Shown: piece after piece, positions 8,198 to 15,943 of the stretch
Position numbering within the stretch: the first letter of the stretch is position 1
Layout: each line of letters opens with the position of its first letter
NCBI GenBank assembly: GCA_003538495.1
Contig: DPSD01000457.1
Coordinates: 1-29,364 of the forward strand
Length of the DNA stretch: 29,364 nucleotides
Direction: 5' to 3'
Origin: Accumulibacter sp.
Lineage (GTDB): Bacteria; Pseudomonadota; Gammaproteobacteria; Burkholderiales; Rhodocyclaceae
Program-made: the position numbers and the translations under genes
Notes under the pieces: model-generated
The model's database searches: none
Seen by the model: the letters and a program-made list of their open reading frames with translations, nothing else
Told to the model about the DNA's origin: nothing

Positions 8198-9685
8198 TCA
8201 CTGCGACAATTCCTTCCACGGCGGCGGCTGTTGGCGGAAACCGTCCAGCCGCGTCCTGAGTTCGGGCAGCAGCGCCTCGCTCTGCTCCGCCAGCCAGCCG
8301 AGGATCGGCGCGGCACGTGCTCCCGCCAGGGCGTCGCCTGTCAGTTGCGTCGCCACCGCCAGGTCGTTCTGGCTGCCAAGCAGTTCCTGCAGCGCGCTGA
8401 CCGATTGATGGTAGCCCTCCAGCACCGGACCAGTTGCGAAAAGCGGCGAGAAGAATTCGAGCGCGTAGCGGAGTTGCTTGAACGCCAGGCGCAGGCGGTG
8501 GCGCGCCGCGTCGCCGCCGCCCTCGGCCTCGGTGGCGCGCTGATGGACGCGCTTGCTGCACTTGTCCAGCCAGCGTGGGACGAAGGTCTCGACCGGGCCC
8601 GCGCCGGTTTCCGGCAAAGCCACCAGGGCGGCGGTAAAGTCGACCAGCAAGCGCGAATAGGCAAGCGATGTGAGCGCCCGCCTGGCGGCCTGGCGGCTGC
8701 TGCAGCGGCGCCTGCGACCGTAGCTGAGCAGCTGTTCGATTTCGACGTGATTCGGAAAGACCACGGCGAGCGCAGGCACGCTGCCGGTCAGAAAGACATC
8801 CCAGTTGCGCGTGTCGCCGAGTTGCCGCGCCAACTCCTGCCACAGCGGATCGAAGCGCGCGACAAAGGATTCGGGCAGCTGTCGTTCCCAGACGCGGATC
8901 GCCGACCGCAGGCGGCGAATGGCCACCCTCGCCTGGTGAACGAACTCCGGCGCATCGCCCTGACGGACGCCTTGCTCGTTGCGCTGCAGGTGGTTGACGC
9001 AGGCCAGCGCGATCAGGCGAAAGGTGCCCATCGACGACAAACCGGCCTCGACCGGCACCGGCATCGCCTTTCCCGCTGTCATCGGCAGATCGGCCGACAG
9101 ACGGTACGCACGCTCGGACTTGCTGCTGGCTTCGGGGTGCAGCGGCAGGGTTACCTGCAGGGTGCTGGCCAGGTCGAACAGCTCGCCGAGTTCGCCCGTG
9201 CACAGTTCCAGTTCGACCTCACGGATCGCCTGGCGCCGCCCCCCGGCCTCGATCCAGCCGCGGTCGAGGGCCACTTCGATACGCGCCCCGGCGCGCGGTT
9301 CGAGCATCCAGGCCTGACGCGTGAAGCGGGTGGTGAACACCGGCTGCAAGTGATCACGCAGGGATTCGAGAAGCTCGCGAATGGCACTCTCGTCAACATG
9401 GGAGAAGTCGAACTCTCCCGGCTTGCCGCGAAGCTCCCACTCTTTTCGCTGCGCCAATCCGCCGGTGAGCTGAGCCGCGGTCTTGACGCCCAACAGCCAT
9501 TCGCGACCCTGCTGACGATAGCGCACGACAATCCCGTTCTCGCGCAGACGGTGGTCAGGGGTGTCGTAGTAGGTGTTGATCAGCAGTTGCCGGCGTGGCG
9601 TGCGGTCGGCCAGCAGCGGGTGCCTGGGCAACTGACTGGCAACGCGTGCCGACAGCGATAGCTTTATTTCGGTCTCGGTGGACAT
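8198..9685 (-). CDS. CYTH and CHAD domain protein (inorganic triphosphatase-like, polyphosphate-associated)
   Basis: A 495-residue two-domain protein. The N-terminal CYTH domain (about 1-200) has the ExExK signature E4-x-E6-x-K8, then basic and acidic strand residues typical of triphosphate tunnel enzymes that hydrolyse inorganic triphosphate or related substrates. The C-terminal CHAD domain (about 216-480) has the conserved FVHQARVAIRRLRSA (H250) and a second His/Arg helix, HRLRLAFKQLRYALEFF. CHAD domains are known to bind polyphosphate and localise to its granules, which fits ppx and ppk1 elsewhere in the window. I chose ATG at 9685 over GTG at 9688 because GAGGG (9696-9692) then sits six bases upstream. 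Its 3' end converges on mgtE. E. coli YgiF has the same architecture. Confidence 0.93.
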   Translation of the reverse strand: MSTETEIKLSLSARVASQLPRHPLLADRTPRRQLLINTYYDTPDHRLRENGIVVRYRQQGREWLLGVKTAAQLTGGLAQRKEWELRGKPGEFDFSHVDESAIRELLESLRDHLQPVFTTRFTRQAWMLEPRAGARIEVALDRGWIEAGGRRQAIREVELELCTGELGELFDLASTLQVTLPLHPEASSKSERAYRLSADLPMTAGKAMPVPVEAGLSSMGTFRLIALACVNHLQRNEQGVRQGDAPEFVHQARVAIRRLRSAIRVWERQLPESFVARFDPLWQELARQLGDTRNWDVFLTGSVPALAVVFPNHVEIEQLLSYGRRRRCSSRQAARRALTSLAYSRLLVDFTAALVALPETGAGPVETFVPRWLDKCSKRVHQRATEAEGGGDAARHRLRLAFKQLRYALEFFSPLFATGPVLEGYHQSVSALQELLGSQNDLAVATQLTGDALAGARAAPILGWLAEQSEALLPELRTRLDGFRQQPPPWKELSQ

Positions 9686-9724
9686 CACGAACCCTCGTGC
9701 AGGGGACGACTGTATCGACCCCGG

Positions 9725-9755
9725 GTTATACCTTCCCTTGGTGTCGCTGTGTCAG
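9725..9755 (-). promoter_or_regulatory. Candidate promoter of the CYTH-CHAD gene
   Basis: On the minus strand CTGACA (9755-9750, 5 of 6 to the -35 consensus) and TATAAC (9730-9725, 5 of 6 to the -10) are separated by 19 bases, slightly long. The predicted start is about 30 bases ahead of the coding region. Confidence 0.4.
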
Positions 9756-9890
9756 CGGGCCAGTAAAAGAAGGCCCTTACAGGCACAAAGCACCGCCGTA
9801 GATTAGCACAGGAACTTTCAGCACTCGCATCTGTCGCCCTGCGGCCAGTGCCGACGCTGCGTGGCGCCGCCCCCGGCGCCCTGGCCGCGC

Positions 9891-10997
9891 CTAGGACATC
9901 TTGTCAAGCAGATGGGCCTTGATCTGAGCGCGCCCGGAAGGATTGGCCATGGCAATGAGCGTCGTTCCGGCGAGGATCACGTAATCGACCTTGGGATTGA
10001 ACACCCAGCCTCCGTCGGCCTCGCGCACCGCGAGAAAGACATAGTCCGGACTACGCAAGCGCAGTTCTCCGACCGGAGTCGGCGGGAAATTTGCCGGGAT
10101 CGGCACCTCTTCAAGGCGCACGTTCTTGTCCGACTTGATCATCTCGTCGAGAAAACCGACGACGTGCGGACGAACCATCGCCGACGCCAGGTGGATGCCG
10201 CCGGTGAAGTCGGGAGAGAAGACGGCGTCGGCGCCGGCCTTGCGCATTTTCTCGACGTTTCGCAACTCCTGCGATCGAGCCACGATACGCAAGCCGGGAT
10301 TGAGCTGCCGGGCGGTGATGATGATCATCAAATTGCGTGAATCGTCGCCCGTCACCGCGAACAGTCCTCTGGCATCCACGATATCGGCGGCCTCCAGCAG
10401 ATCGTCGTCGGAGGCATCGCCCTGCAGCGAGAGCAGCCCGGGGAACTTTTCGAAGTTGGCGTCGAAACGCGCTTCTTCGACGTCGATGGCGACGAAATGA
10501 CGACCGGTATTCTGCAGTTCCCCGCCGACACTGCGACCGACCCGCCCAAAACCGCAAATGATGAAATGCTGCCGCAGCTTCTGAATGCGTTTTTCCATCC
10601 GTCGTCTCCGCAGGGAGTGATCAAGGTCTTTTTCGAGGAAGAACACCGAAAGGCTGGTAAACAGGAAGGTCAGCGCCCCCAGACCGGCAATGGCGACAAA
10701 GCCCGCGAACAGACGCTCGCTGATCGAGTGCAGCGGGACAATCTCGCCGTAACCAACGGTCGAGATGGTGATCAACGTCATGTACAGCGCGTCTGACCAG
10801 TTCGCGTCATCGCCGGCAATGTCGTAAAAACCGAGTGTACCGATGCCGGTCAGCGCCACCACGACCACGCCGGCCCACACGATACGAACGATGATGCGTT
10901 GCAGTTGAGTGGCTACACGCACGTCAGATTCGCCGAGGCGTTGCAAGCGCCGCAAACGCCGGCGGGCAAGTGACCCGCTATCGGGCATGCCGGGCAC
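9891..10997 (-). CDS. Two-helix potassium channel with TrkA-N (RCK) domain
   Basis: A K+ channel subunit of 368 residues of the MthK/Kch type. A basic N-terminus precedes TM1 (about 36-57). A pore helix and the selectivity filter TVGYG follow at 80-84, then TM2 (about 94-119). The cytoplasmic RCK part begins with the Rossmann motif GFGRVG (149-154) and continues through a TrkA-N fold and a C-terminal TrkA-C-like section to about residue 365. It would form a tetrameric K+ channel gated by a ligand or nucleotide bound at the RCK domains. The first possible start is GTG at 10997; an in-frame ATG lies at 10988. Neither has a clear ribosome site. The CYTH-CHAD gene lies about 200 bp downstream on the same strand. 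Confidence 0.93.
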   Translation of the reverse strand: MPGMPDSGSLARRRLRRLQRLGESDVRVATQLQRIIVRIVWAGVVVVALTGIGTLGFYDIAGDDANWSDALYMTLITISTVGYGEIVPLHSISERLFAGFVAIAGLGALTFLFTSLSVFFLEKDLDHSLRRRRMEKRIQKLRQHFIICGFGRVGRSVGGELQNTGRHFVAIDVEEARFDANFEKFPGLLSLQGDASDDDLLEAADIVDARGLFAVTGDDSRNLMIIITARQLNPGLRIVARSQELRNVEKMRKAGADAVFSPDFTGGIHLASAMVRPHVVGFLDEMIKSDKNVRLEEVPIPANFPPTPVGELRLRSPDYVFLAVREADGGWVFNPKVDYVILAGTTLIAMANPSGRAQIKAHLLDKMS

Positions 10998-11441
10998 AAC
11001 AGGCTGAGCGGGCGCTGACGATCATAAGCGGAGGCAGGGACTGGCAAGGGCTGGAGCACGCCACCAGAGCGTCGGCGGGGTTCGCCGAGCTGGCGAGAGT
11101 CGCATATCCGCGGCGGATTGTCCAGATCGTGCACCTGCCATCGCCGCTGAGCGAATTCGCGCAGCGCCACGACCGGAAGGAACGCCCTGGTGACTCCACG
11201 CGCTTCGTTCGGCACTACTGCACCGCGCCAATGAGCTGGAAAGCGACGAGCGACGGCCCCAGCGGAGTCGCCCGTGCCATCAGCCGATGGACCATCGGCA
11301 GCGAACGAAACCGTGCGCCTGCGAGTCTACGGCGCGATGGGCACGCCGCCATTGCCGATCATTTGCCATCGACACCCATGACCGGCTCGCTTCTTGCGAG
11401 CGGGGAGCCTGTCCACCACCGCCAACCACCGACGAGCACCG
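10998..11441. other. Divergent intergenic region between the K+ channel and methyltransferase genes
   Basis: About 444 bp without a supported gene. It holds a 17-bp perfect palindrome (GCCGATGG-A-CCATCGGC, 11283-11299) of operator type. Closer to the methyltransferase start is a 6-bp hairpin (GCTCGC-TTCTT-GCGAGC, 11385-11401). I found no good sigma-70 hexamers for either gene. Confidence 0.45.
11283..11299. promoter_or_regulatory. 17-bp palindrome, possible operator
   Basis: GCCGATGG and CCATCGGC flank a single A, giving an 8+1+8 perfect inverted repeat, 143 bp before the methyltransferase ATG and about 290 bp from the K+ channel start. The loop is too short for an RNA hairpin, so a dimeric DNA-binding protein site is the more natural reading. 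This is unproven. Confidence 0.3.
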
Positions 11442-12074
11442 ATGCCACTCCGTCCCGACGACCTCCAGCAAATCACGACCCGGACGCTGGACCACTACAA
11501 CCAGCGTGCCGAGGACTTTCGCGAGGGTACCCGCGACCACGACGTCAGTCAGAACGTCGCCGCGCTGTTGCGCCACATCGAGGGGCCGGCACCATACGCT
11601 ATTCTCGACTTCGGCTGCGGACCGGGGCGCGATTTGAAGACCTTTGCCGCCCTCGGACATCTGGCCATCGGCCTGGACGGCGCCCAGGCCTTTGTCGACA
11701 TGGCGCGGAACGACAGCGGCTGCACGGTCTGGCAGCAGGACTTTCTCGATCTTGACCTGCCCGGCGAGCGTTTCGACGGCGTCTTCGCCAACGCCTCGCT
11801 GTTTCACGTGCCGAACCAGGAATTGCCGCGCGTTCTTCGCCAACTGCATGCCGCCCTCAAGCCCCGCGGCGTGCTTTTTTGCTCGAACCCCCGCGGCGAC
11901 AACGAAGAGGGCTGGAACGGCGGGCGCTACGCCAGCTATCACGACCTGGCCGGCTGGCGCGGCCTGATGGCCGGCAGCGGTTACCGCGAAATCGAGCACT
12001 ATTTCCGTCCGGCCGGCGTGCCTTGCGCGCAGCAGCCCTGGCTGGCCAGCGTCTGGCGCAAAACAGCGGAATGA
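11442..12074 (+). CDS. Class I SAM-dependent methyltransferase
   Basis: A 210-residue protein with a Rossmann methyltransferase fold. Motif I is ILDFGCGPGRD at 54-64, the motif II acidic residue lies in IGLDG (D79), and WQQDFLDLDL with D100 matches motif III. The later segment FANASLFHVP resembles motif IV, and LKPRGVLFCSNPRG follows. The substrate is unknown. The N-terminal TLDHYNQRAEDFREGTRDHD segment suggests a conserved small-molecule methyltransferase subfamily (UbiE/Tam-like) rather than an rRNA or DNA enzyme. The start chosen is ATG at 11442, since residues upstream of it look like non-coding translation and MPLRPDDLQQ is a natural N-terminus. The ribosome site is weak (GACGAG). The EcsC-like gene follows 64 bp downstream. 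Confidence 0.88.
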   Translation: MPLRPDDLQQITTRTLDHYNQRAEDFREGTRDHDVSQNVAALLRHIEGPAPYAILDFGCGPGRDLKTFAALGHLAIGLDGAQAFVDMARNDSGCTVWQQDFLDLDLPGERFDGVFANASLFHVPNQELPRVLRQLHAALKPRGVLFCSNPRGDNEEGWNGGRYASYHDLAGWRGLMAGSGYREIEHYFRPAGVPCAQQPWLASVWRKTAE

Positions 12075-12138
12075 CGCACCATGGCACCGTTGAGTTCCGC
12101 CCCGCTTCTTTCCGTCCACCACCGATCGTTCCCTGACC

Positions 12139-12810
12139 ATGCCAGATAGACGCTTCTCGAAACGCCGTTTCGGCGTCAGAGCCGGCCCCCGAATCGCCGA
12201 AGCGATCCTCGATTACATCGGCCAGACGCCGGCTACCAGCGAAACGGCCCACCCCAGACCTGAACACCGGGCCCGGATGATTGCCGGAGCAACGGCCAGA
12301 CACGCGGCGGTGACCACCGGCGGACTCAGTCTGCCGCCCGGTCCGCTGGGCTGGCTGACGCTCCTTCCCGAACTGCGCGCGCTCTGGCAACTGCAAACGC
12401 AGATGGTCGCCGACATCGCCGCGTGTTACGGAAAGACGCAGGACCTGGGTCGTGAAGAAATGATCTACTGCCTCTTCCGGCATACCGACGCGCAGGCCGT
12501 CCGGGACCTGGTGGCTCAGCTCGGCAAGCGTTACGTCGTCCAGCGCGCCTCGCGCCCGCAGGTCCAGGCGGTCGTCCTGAAGATTGGCATGCATATCGGG
12601 CAAAGGGTCATCGGCAAGGGAATCGCGCGCTGGGTCCCGGTTGTCGGCGCGCTGGGTGCCGGCGCCTGGGCCTACTACGATACCTCCCAGGTAGCCGCCA
12701 CGGCCATCGAATTCTTCAGCGGCATCATCGACGTGCAAGGCGAGGACGCGGAATGGCTGGGCGAGGACCCGGACCCTTCTGCCGCCCAGCCGCCAGAAGG
12801 GTCGCGCTGA
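12139..12810 (+). CDS. EcsC-family-like protein of unknown function
   Basis: A 223-residue protein that I place, cautiously, with the EcsC family. It has a basic N-terminus and then a Gly/Pro-rich hydrophobic segment (about 60-80, GGLSLPPGPLGWLTLLPEL). A helix resembling ALWQLQTQMVADIAACYG follows. Near the end is a Gly-rich hydrophobic stretch (about 165-185, WVPVVGALGAGAWAYYDT) of the kind EcsC-like proteins carry. The C-terminus is acidic and Pro-rich. In Bacillus, EcsC is an accessory protein of the Ecs transporter; in proteobacteria the role is not known. No ribosome site is visible before ATG 12139, so the start is uncertain. It follows the methyltransferase closely and probably shares its transcript; the next gene appears to have its own promoter. 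Confidence 0.6.
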   Translation: MPDRRFSKRRFGVRAGPRIAEAILDYIGQTPATSETAHPRPEHRARMIAGATARHAAVTTGGLSLPPGPLGWLTLLPELRALWQLQTQMVADIAACYGKTQDLGREEMIYCLFRHTDAQAVRDLVAQLGKRYVVQRASRPQVQAVVLKIGMHIGQRVIGKGIARWVPVVGALGAGAWAYYDTSQVAATAIEFFSGIIDVQGEDAEWLGEDPDPSAAQPPEGSR

Positions 12811-12849
12811 GCCCGGTCGGAAGAACGCCGCGGACGCCCGGCCAGCAGA

Positions 12850-12880
12850 TTGCCGGGCAAGGCGAACTGGCTGCTAGAAT
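12850..12880 (+). promoter_or_regulatory. Candidate promoter of the GGDEF gene
   Basis: TTGCCG (12850-12855) and TAGAAT (12875-12880, 5 of 6) are separated by 19 bases. Transcription would start near 12887, about 30 bases before the chosen ATG at 12918. This supports that start over in-frame ATGs further upstream. Confidence 0.45.
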
Positions 12881-12917
12881 GCCGCAGGTGTGGGCGAGAG
12901 GTCGACGGGTAGATGGC

Positions 12918-14390
12918 ATGGTAAAAGCCAGCAGCAAGAATCTTGCGGGATGGGCGAGTCCGCGCACGGTCATCGTGCTGACGCTGCTGTTTATCGCGGC
13001 ATTGTGGACCTTCGTCGGCATCTGGGTCGTATCGGCCCGGCAGGAGCGCATCGTCGCGGCGGGCGAATCCTTGCAGCGCATGACCCATGCGGTGGAAGAC
13101 CAGACGCGTCGGCAGTTTCGCCTGCTCAACGTCTTCCTGGCGGCCTGTGCGCAAGCTCTGGAAGCGAACCCCGGGCGAGACCCGGGCCGCGACCCTGCTT
13201 TCCGGAAGTTGATCGAGGGATTTCAGAGCCGCACCGATTCGGCCATCGAGATTCGGCTGGTGACCACCGACGGCCACCTCGTCGACGCCCTGAAAGAAAC
13301 CGCCAGCCCTCTGGCGAACGTCGCTGACAGCGACTATTTCAAGGCGGCAACCAGCGCTGCCGTGTTCATCGGCCGCCCCACGCGCGCTCAGCCGGGCGGA
13401 AACGTCGGCCTGCCAGTCGCCCTGCGGCTGGTTGCTCCCGCACACGGCATCTCGATGCTGGTCGCCGTCATCGATCCGGCGAAACTAAGCGAGATCTTGG
13501 ACAAGCAACGTCGCAAGCCAGGCGGATCAATCACTCTGCTGCGGACTGACGGCACCGTCCTGGCGGTGACGCCCGACGACCCGCAACGACTCGGCCAACA
13601 TGTTGCGGGCGGCGTGCTGGCCAGCGAGCTGCCGGCGCCGCACTTGAGCAACGTGGTCCTGCTCGAGGACACCACCGGCACGCCGCGACGACAGCTCACC
13701 AGCTATGGGTCGATCGCCGATTTCCCCCTGGTGGTCACTGTCTCGGCGGACTACGACGAGGTGCTCGCCCCATGGCTGAAGCAGACCGTGTGGGTGTTGC
13801 TGCTGGCCCTGGGCATCAGCCTGCCACTGGTGGTCGTCGCCTATCGATCGCTGCACCTGCTGCAGGCGCTGGCCAATCGCGACGCGGAGTTGCAGCATCT
13901 GGCAACGACCGACTGGCTGACCGGCGTCAGCAACCGGCGTCACTTCGTTGAGTCGCTCAAGGAAGAAGTCGCACGCGCGCATCGCGCCCACTCACCGTTG
14001 ACCATTCTGTTGGTCGATATCGATTTCTTCACCCGGATCAGCGACGGCTACGGCCATGCCGTTGGCGACCAGGTGCTGGTCGCCTTCGCCGACGTGGCGA
14101 AGGACGGTCTGCGCGGCAGCGATCTGCTCGGCAGACTCGACGCCGGGGAATTCGCGATGCTGCTGCGCGATACCGACGTCAGCGAGGCGGTGGTGCTCGC
14201 CGAACGGCTACGGGCAGGAATCGCCGACATTGCCATCGCCACCGACAACGGCACCGTCCAGTTCACCGCCAGCGTTGGCGCCAGCCAGGCGAAGGACACC
14301 GACCAGTCCTTTGACGAGGTCCTGAAACGTGCCGCCAAGGCACTGCACGACGCCAAGGCCGGCGGGCACGATCAGCTGGTGGTGATCTGA
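12918..14390 (+). CDS. Membrane sensor protein with degenerate GGDEF domain
   Basis: A 490-residue inner-membrane signalling protein. TM1 (about 14-36) is followed by a periplasmic sensor region (about 40-285) resembling a double-Cache fold, with VADSDYFKAA and FIGRPTRAQPGGN segments. TM2 (about 288-310) leads to a C-terminal GGDEF domain that starts at LATTDWLTGVSNRRHF. GGDEF domains make cyclic di-GMP, but here the signature is Asp-Ala-Gly-Glu-Phe (408-412) instead of Gly-Gly-Asp/Glu-Glu-Phe. The usual DxDxFKxxND segment reads VDIDFFTRISD, losing the Lys and Asn. The domain is therefore probably catalytically dead or altered, perhaps acting as a nucleotide or protein sensor. The ATG at 12918 is preferred because a promoter-like sequence lies just upstream; its ribosome site is weak. 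The gene converges on the enoyl-CoA hydratase homologue. Confidence 0.9.
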   Translation: MVKASSKNLAGWASPRTVIVLTLLFIAALWTFVGIWVVSARQERIVAAGESLQRMTHAVEDQTRRQFRLLNVFLAACAQALEANPGRDPGRDPAFRKLIEGFQSRTDSAIEIRLVTTDGHLVDALKETASPLANVADSDYFKAATSAAVFIGRPTRAQPGGNVGLPVALRLVAPAHGISMLVAVIDPAKLSEILDKQRRKPGGSITLLRTDGTVLAVTPDDPQRLGQHVAGGVLASELPAPHLSNVVLLEDTTGTPRRQLTSYGSIADFPLVVTVSADYDEVLAPWLKQTVWVLLLALGISLPLVVVAYRSLHLLQALANRDAELQHLATTDWLTGVSNRRHFVESLKEEVARAHRAHSPLTILLVDIDFFTRISDGYGHAVGDQVLVAFADVAKDGLRGSDLLGRLDAGEFAMLLRDTDVSEAVVLAERLRAGIADIAIATDNGTVQFTASVGASQAKDTDQSFDEVLKRAAKALHDAKAGGHDQLVVI

Positions 14391-14421
14391 CCGGCCCTGG
14401 CCGGCTGACGGCCGCAGCCGG
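14391..14421. terminator. Hairpins between convergent GGDEF and hydratase-like genes
   Basis: CCGGCC-CT-GGCCGG (14391-14404) abuts the GGDEF stop. CCGGCTG (14401-14407) and CAGCCGG (14415-14421) form an overlapping, mutually exclusive 7-bp stem with a 7-base loop. There is no T-run. A bidirectional transcript end is likely but not shown. Confidence 0.4.
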
Positions 14422-14453
14422 GTCAGACGGCAGATCCGGCGCCCGCCCCGAGA

Positions 14454-15266
14454 CTACCGGCCCAGCCACTCGACCTTGCGTTTGCCGATGAAAGCGTCGA
14501 TCCCTGCCGCGGCGTCTTCGGTCATCATGTTGCAGGCCATTACTTCGCTGGCATACTGGTAAGCGCCTTCGAGGCCCATTTCGAGCTGCTTGTAGAACAT
14601 CTGCTTGCCCATCGCGATGGCCACCGACGACTTGGCAACGATCGACCCGGCAAGTTTGTCGATCTCGGCATCGAGCGCGTCGCTGGCGACAACGCGATTG
14701 ACCAGTCCCTGTTGCAGCGCCGTTTGCGCGTCGATGAAATCACCGGTCAGCAACATTTCCAGCGCCTGCTTGCGGCCGAGGTTGCGCGACAGCCCAACGC
14801 CGGGCGTCGCGCAGAACAGCCCGACGTTGATCCCCGAGGTGGCGAAGCGCGCACCGTCGGCCGCCACCGCCAGGTCGCACATCGACACCAGCTGACAACC
14901 GGCTGCGGTGGCGATGCCGTGCACGCGCGCGATCACCGGTTGCGGCATCTGGGTGATGGTCATCATCATCTTGCCGCAGCGCCTGAACAGATCCTGCATG
15001 AACGCCTTGTCGTGGTTGGCGCGCATTTCCTTGAGGTCGTGGCCGGCGCAGAAGGCCTTGCCGGAGCCGGCCACGACCAGCACGCGAACCGCCGGGTCCA
15101 GCGCGATCGCGTCGAGTTCCGCCTGCAGCGCGGCGATCATCGCCTGCGACAGCGCGTTGAACTGCTGCGCCCGGTTCAGCGTCAGCGTCACGATGCCCTC
15201 GCGATCGGTGCGAACCAGATACGGTTCGTCCAGATTCGGCGTCGGCGTGCTCATCGGGGTTCCCAT
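14454..15266 (-). CDS. Enoyl-CoA hydratase/isomerase family protein, ECHDC3-like
   Basis: A 270-residue crotonase-fold protein. The CoA-binding and oxyanion-hole segment CAGHDLKEM (73-81) is present, as is the second loop HGIATAAGCQLVSMCDLAVA (116-135). In true enoyl-CoA hydratases two glutamates (rat E144 and E164) activate water. Here the equivalents are Gln125 (AAGCQ) and Gly145 (ATSGI), the pattern I recall for the mitochondrial ECHDC3 group, whose reaction is poorly defined. A standard hydratase role is therefore unlikely; CoA-thioester binding is likely. The ATG at 15266 has an AAGGAGA ribosome site, which fixes the start. It lies 62 bp downstream of the lipoprotein gene and may be the last gene of the mla transcript. 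Confidence 0.9.
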   Translation of the reverse strand: MGTPMSTPTPNLDEPYLVRTDREGIVTLTLNRAQQFNALSQAMIAALQAELDAIALDPAVRVLVVAGSGKAFCAGHDLKEMRANHDKAFMQDLFRRCGKMMMTITQMPQPVIARVHGIATAAGCQLVSMCDLAVAADGARFATSGINVGLFCATPGVGLSRNLGRKQALEMLLTGDFIDAQTALQQGLVNRVVASDALDAEIDKLAGSIVAKSSVAIAMGKQMFYKQLEMGLEGAYQYASEVMACNMMTEDAAAGIDAFIGKRKVEWLGR

Positions 15267-15328
15267 TGCTTTCTCCTTGAGATGGTCTTGAGATGATTGA
15301 ATACCGCGGCGTTGGCCGGCAGCGCCGC

Positions 15329-15943
15329 TCAGCGCGCGGCAATCGTCAGGCAGCTTTTCAGCGTGCCACTTTTCTCCAGCTCGTTCAACCAGGCGGCGAT
15401 TTGCCGGCCAAGTTCTTCGCTGGCCGAAACCAGCGCCCGGACCCCGCCACGGGCGTCGGCGCTGGCCGCCGCCTGCTCAATCGCAAACGCTCGCTCGGCG
15501 ACCACCCGGTGCCGCCCGTCGAGGACGCTGGCGGTACCTTGCAGCACGCCACGGCTGCTTTGCGGCGTATCGAAGGACTGCGCGAACTCCTGCAGATCGA
15601 GACGCAGCAGGCAGGTGACCGCGGTATGGCCGCTGCTGCCTACCACCCCCAGTTGCTGCCGCAGGCGTTGCGCGAGCAACAGCGCTGGCGCTCCCGCCCA
15701 GCGACTGCCGGCGTAGCCGCGCAACTTGAGGGGGTCGTCGTAGAGCAGACGATACTCGATGCTCAGAGAATCGAACCAGTACGGCGCGCGGATCTCGAGC
15801 GCCAGCTTCGACCAGCGGCCATCGGCAATCAGGCGCTGGACTGGCAGGCCGAAGTCGTACACCTCGGACGGCGGCGAACTGCGCGGGCCACCCGCGCAAG
15901 CCGCGAGCAAACCCAGTACCAGCAACATCGACAGCTTTTTCAT
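15329..15943 (-). CDS. ABC-type transport auxiliary lipoprotein (PqiC/MlaA-partner type)
   Basis: A 204-residue lipoprotein. A short signal peptide (MKKLSMLLVLGLLAAC) ends in a lipobox, with lipidation at Cys16; the residues after Cys (AGG) do not give an inner-membrane Asp retention signal. The body resembles the ABC-type transport auxiliary lipoprotein family (PF03886, PqiC-like), which pairs with MCE proteins at the outer membrane. The gene's ATG overlaps the mlaD stop (ATGA), so it belongs to the mla operon and is translationally coupled. It probably gives MlaD its outer-membrane contact, taking a place that MlaA/MlaC fill in E. coli; this last point is inference. Confidence 0.85.
   Translation of the reverse strand: MKKLSMLLVLGLLAACAGGPRSSPPSEVYDFGLPVQRLIADGRWSKLALEIRAPYWFDSLSIEYRLLYDDPLKLRGYAGSRWAGAPALLLAQRLRQQLGVVGSSGHTAVTCLLRLDLQEFAQSFDTPQSSRGVLQGTASVLDGRHRVVAERAFAIEQAAASADARGGVRALVSASEELGRQIAAWLNELEKSGTLKSCLTIAAR

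Noticed and set aside
8231..9661. Plus-strand open frame of about 476 codons opposite the CYTH-CHAD gene
   Set aside because: Antisense shadow: the minus strand carries intact CYTH and CHAD motifs, and the plus translation is rich in Arg/Gln with no domain.
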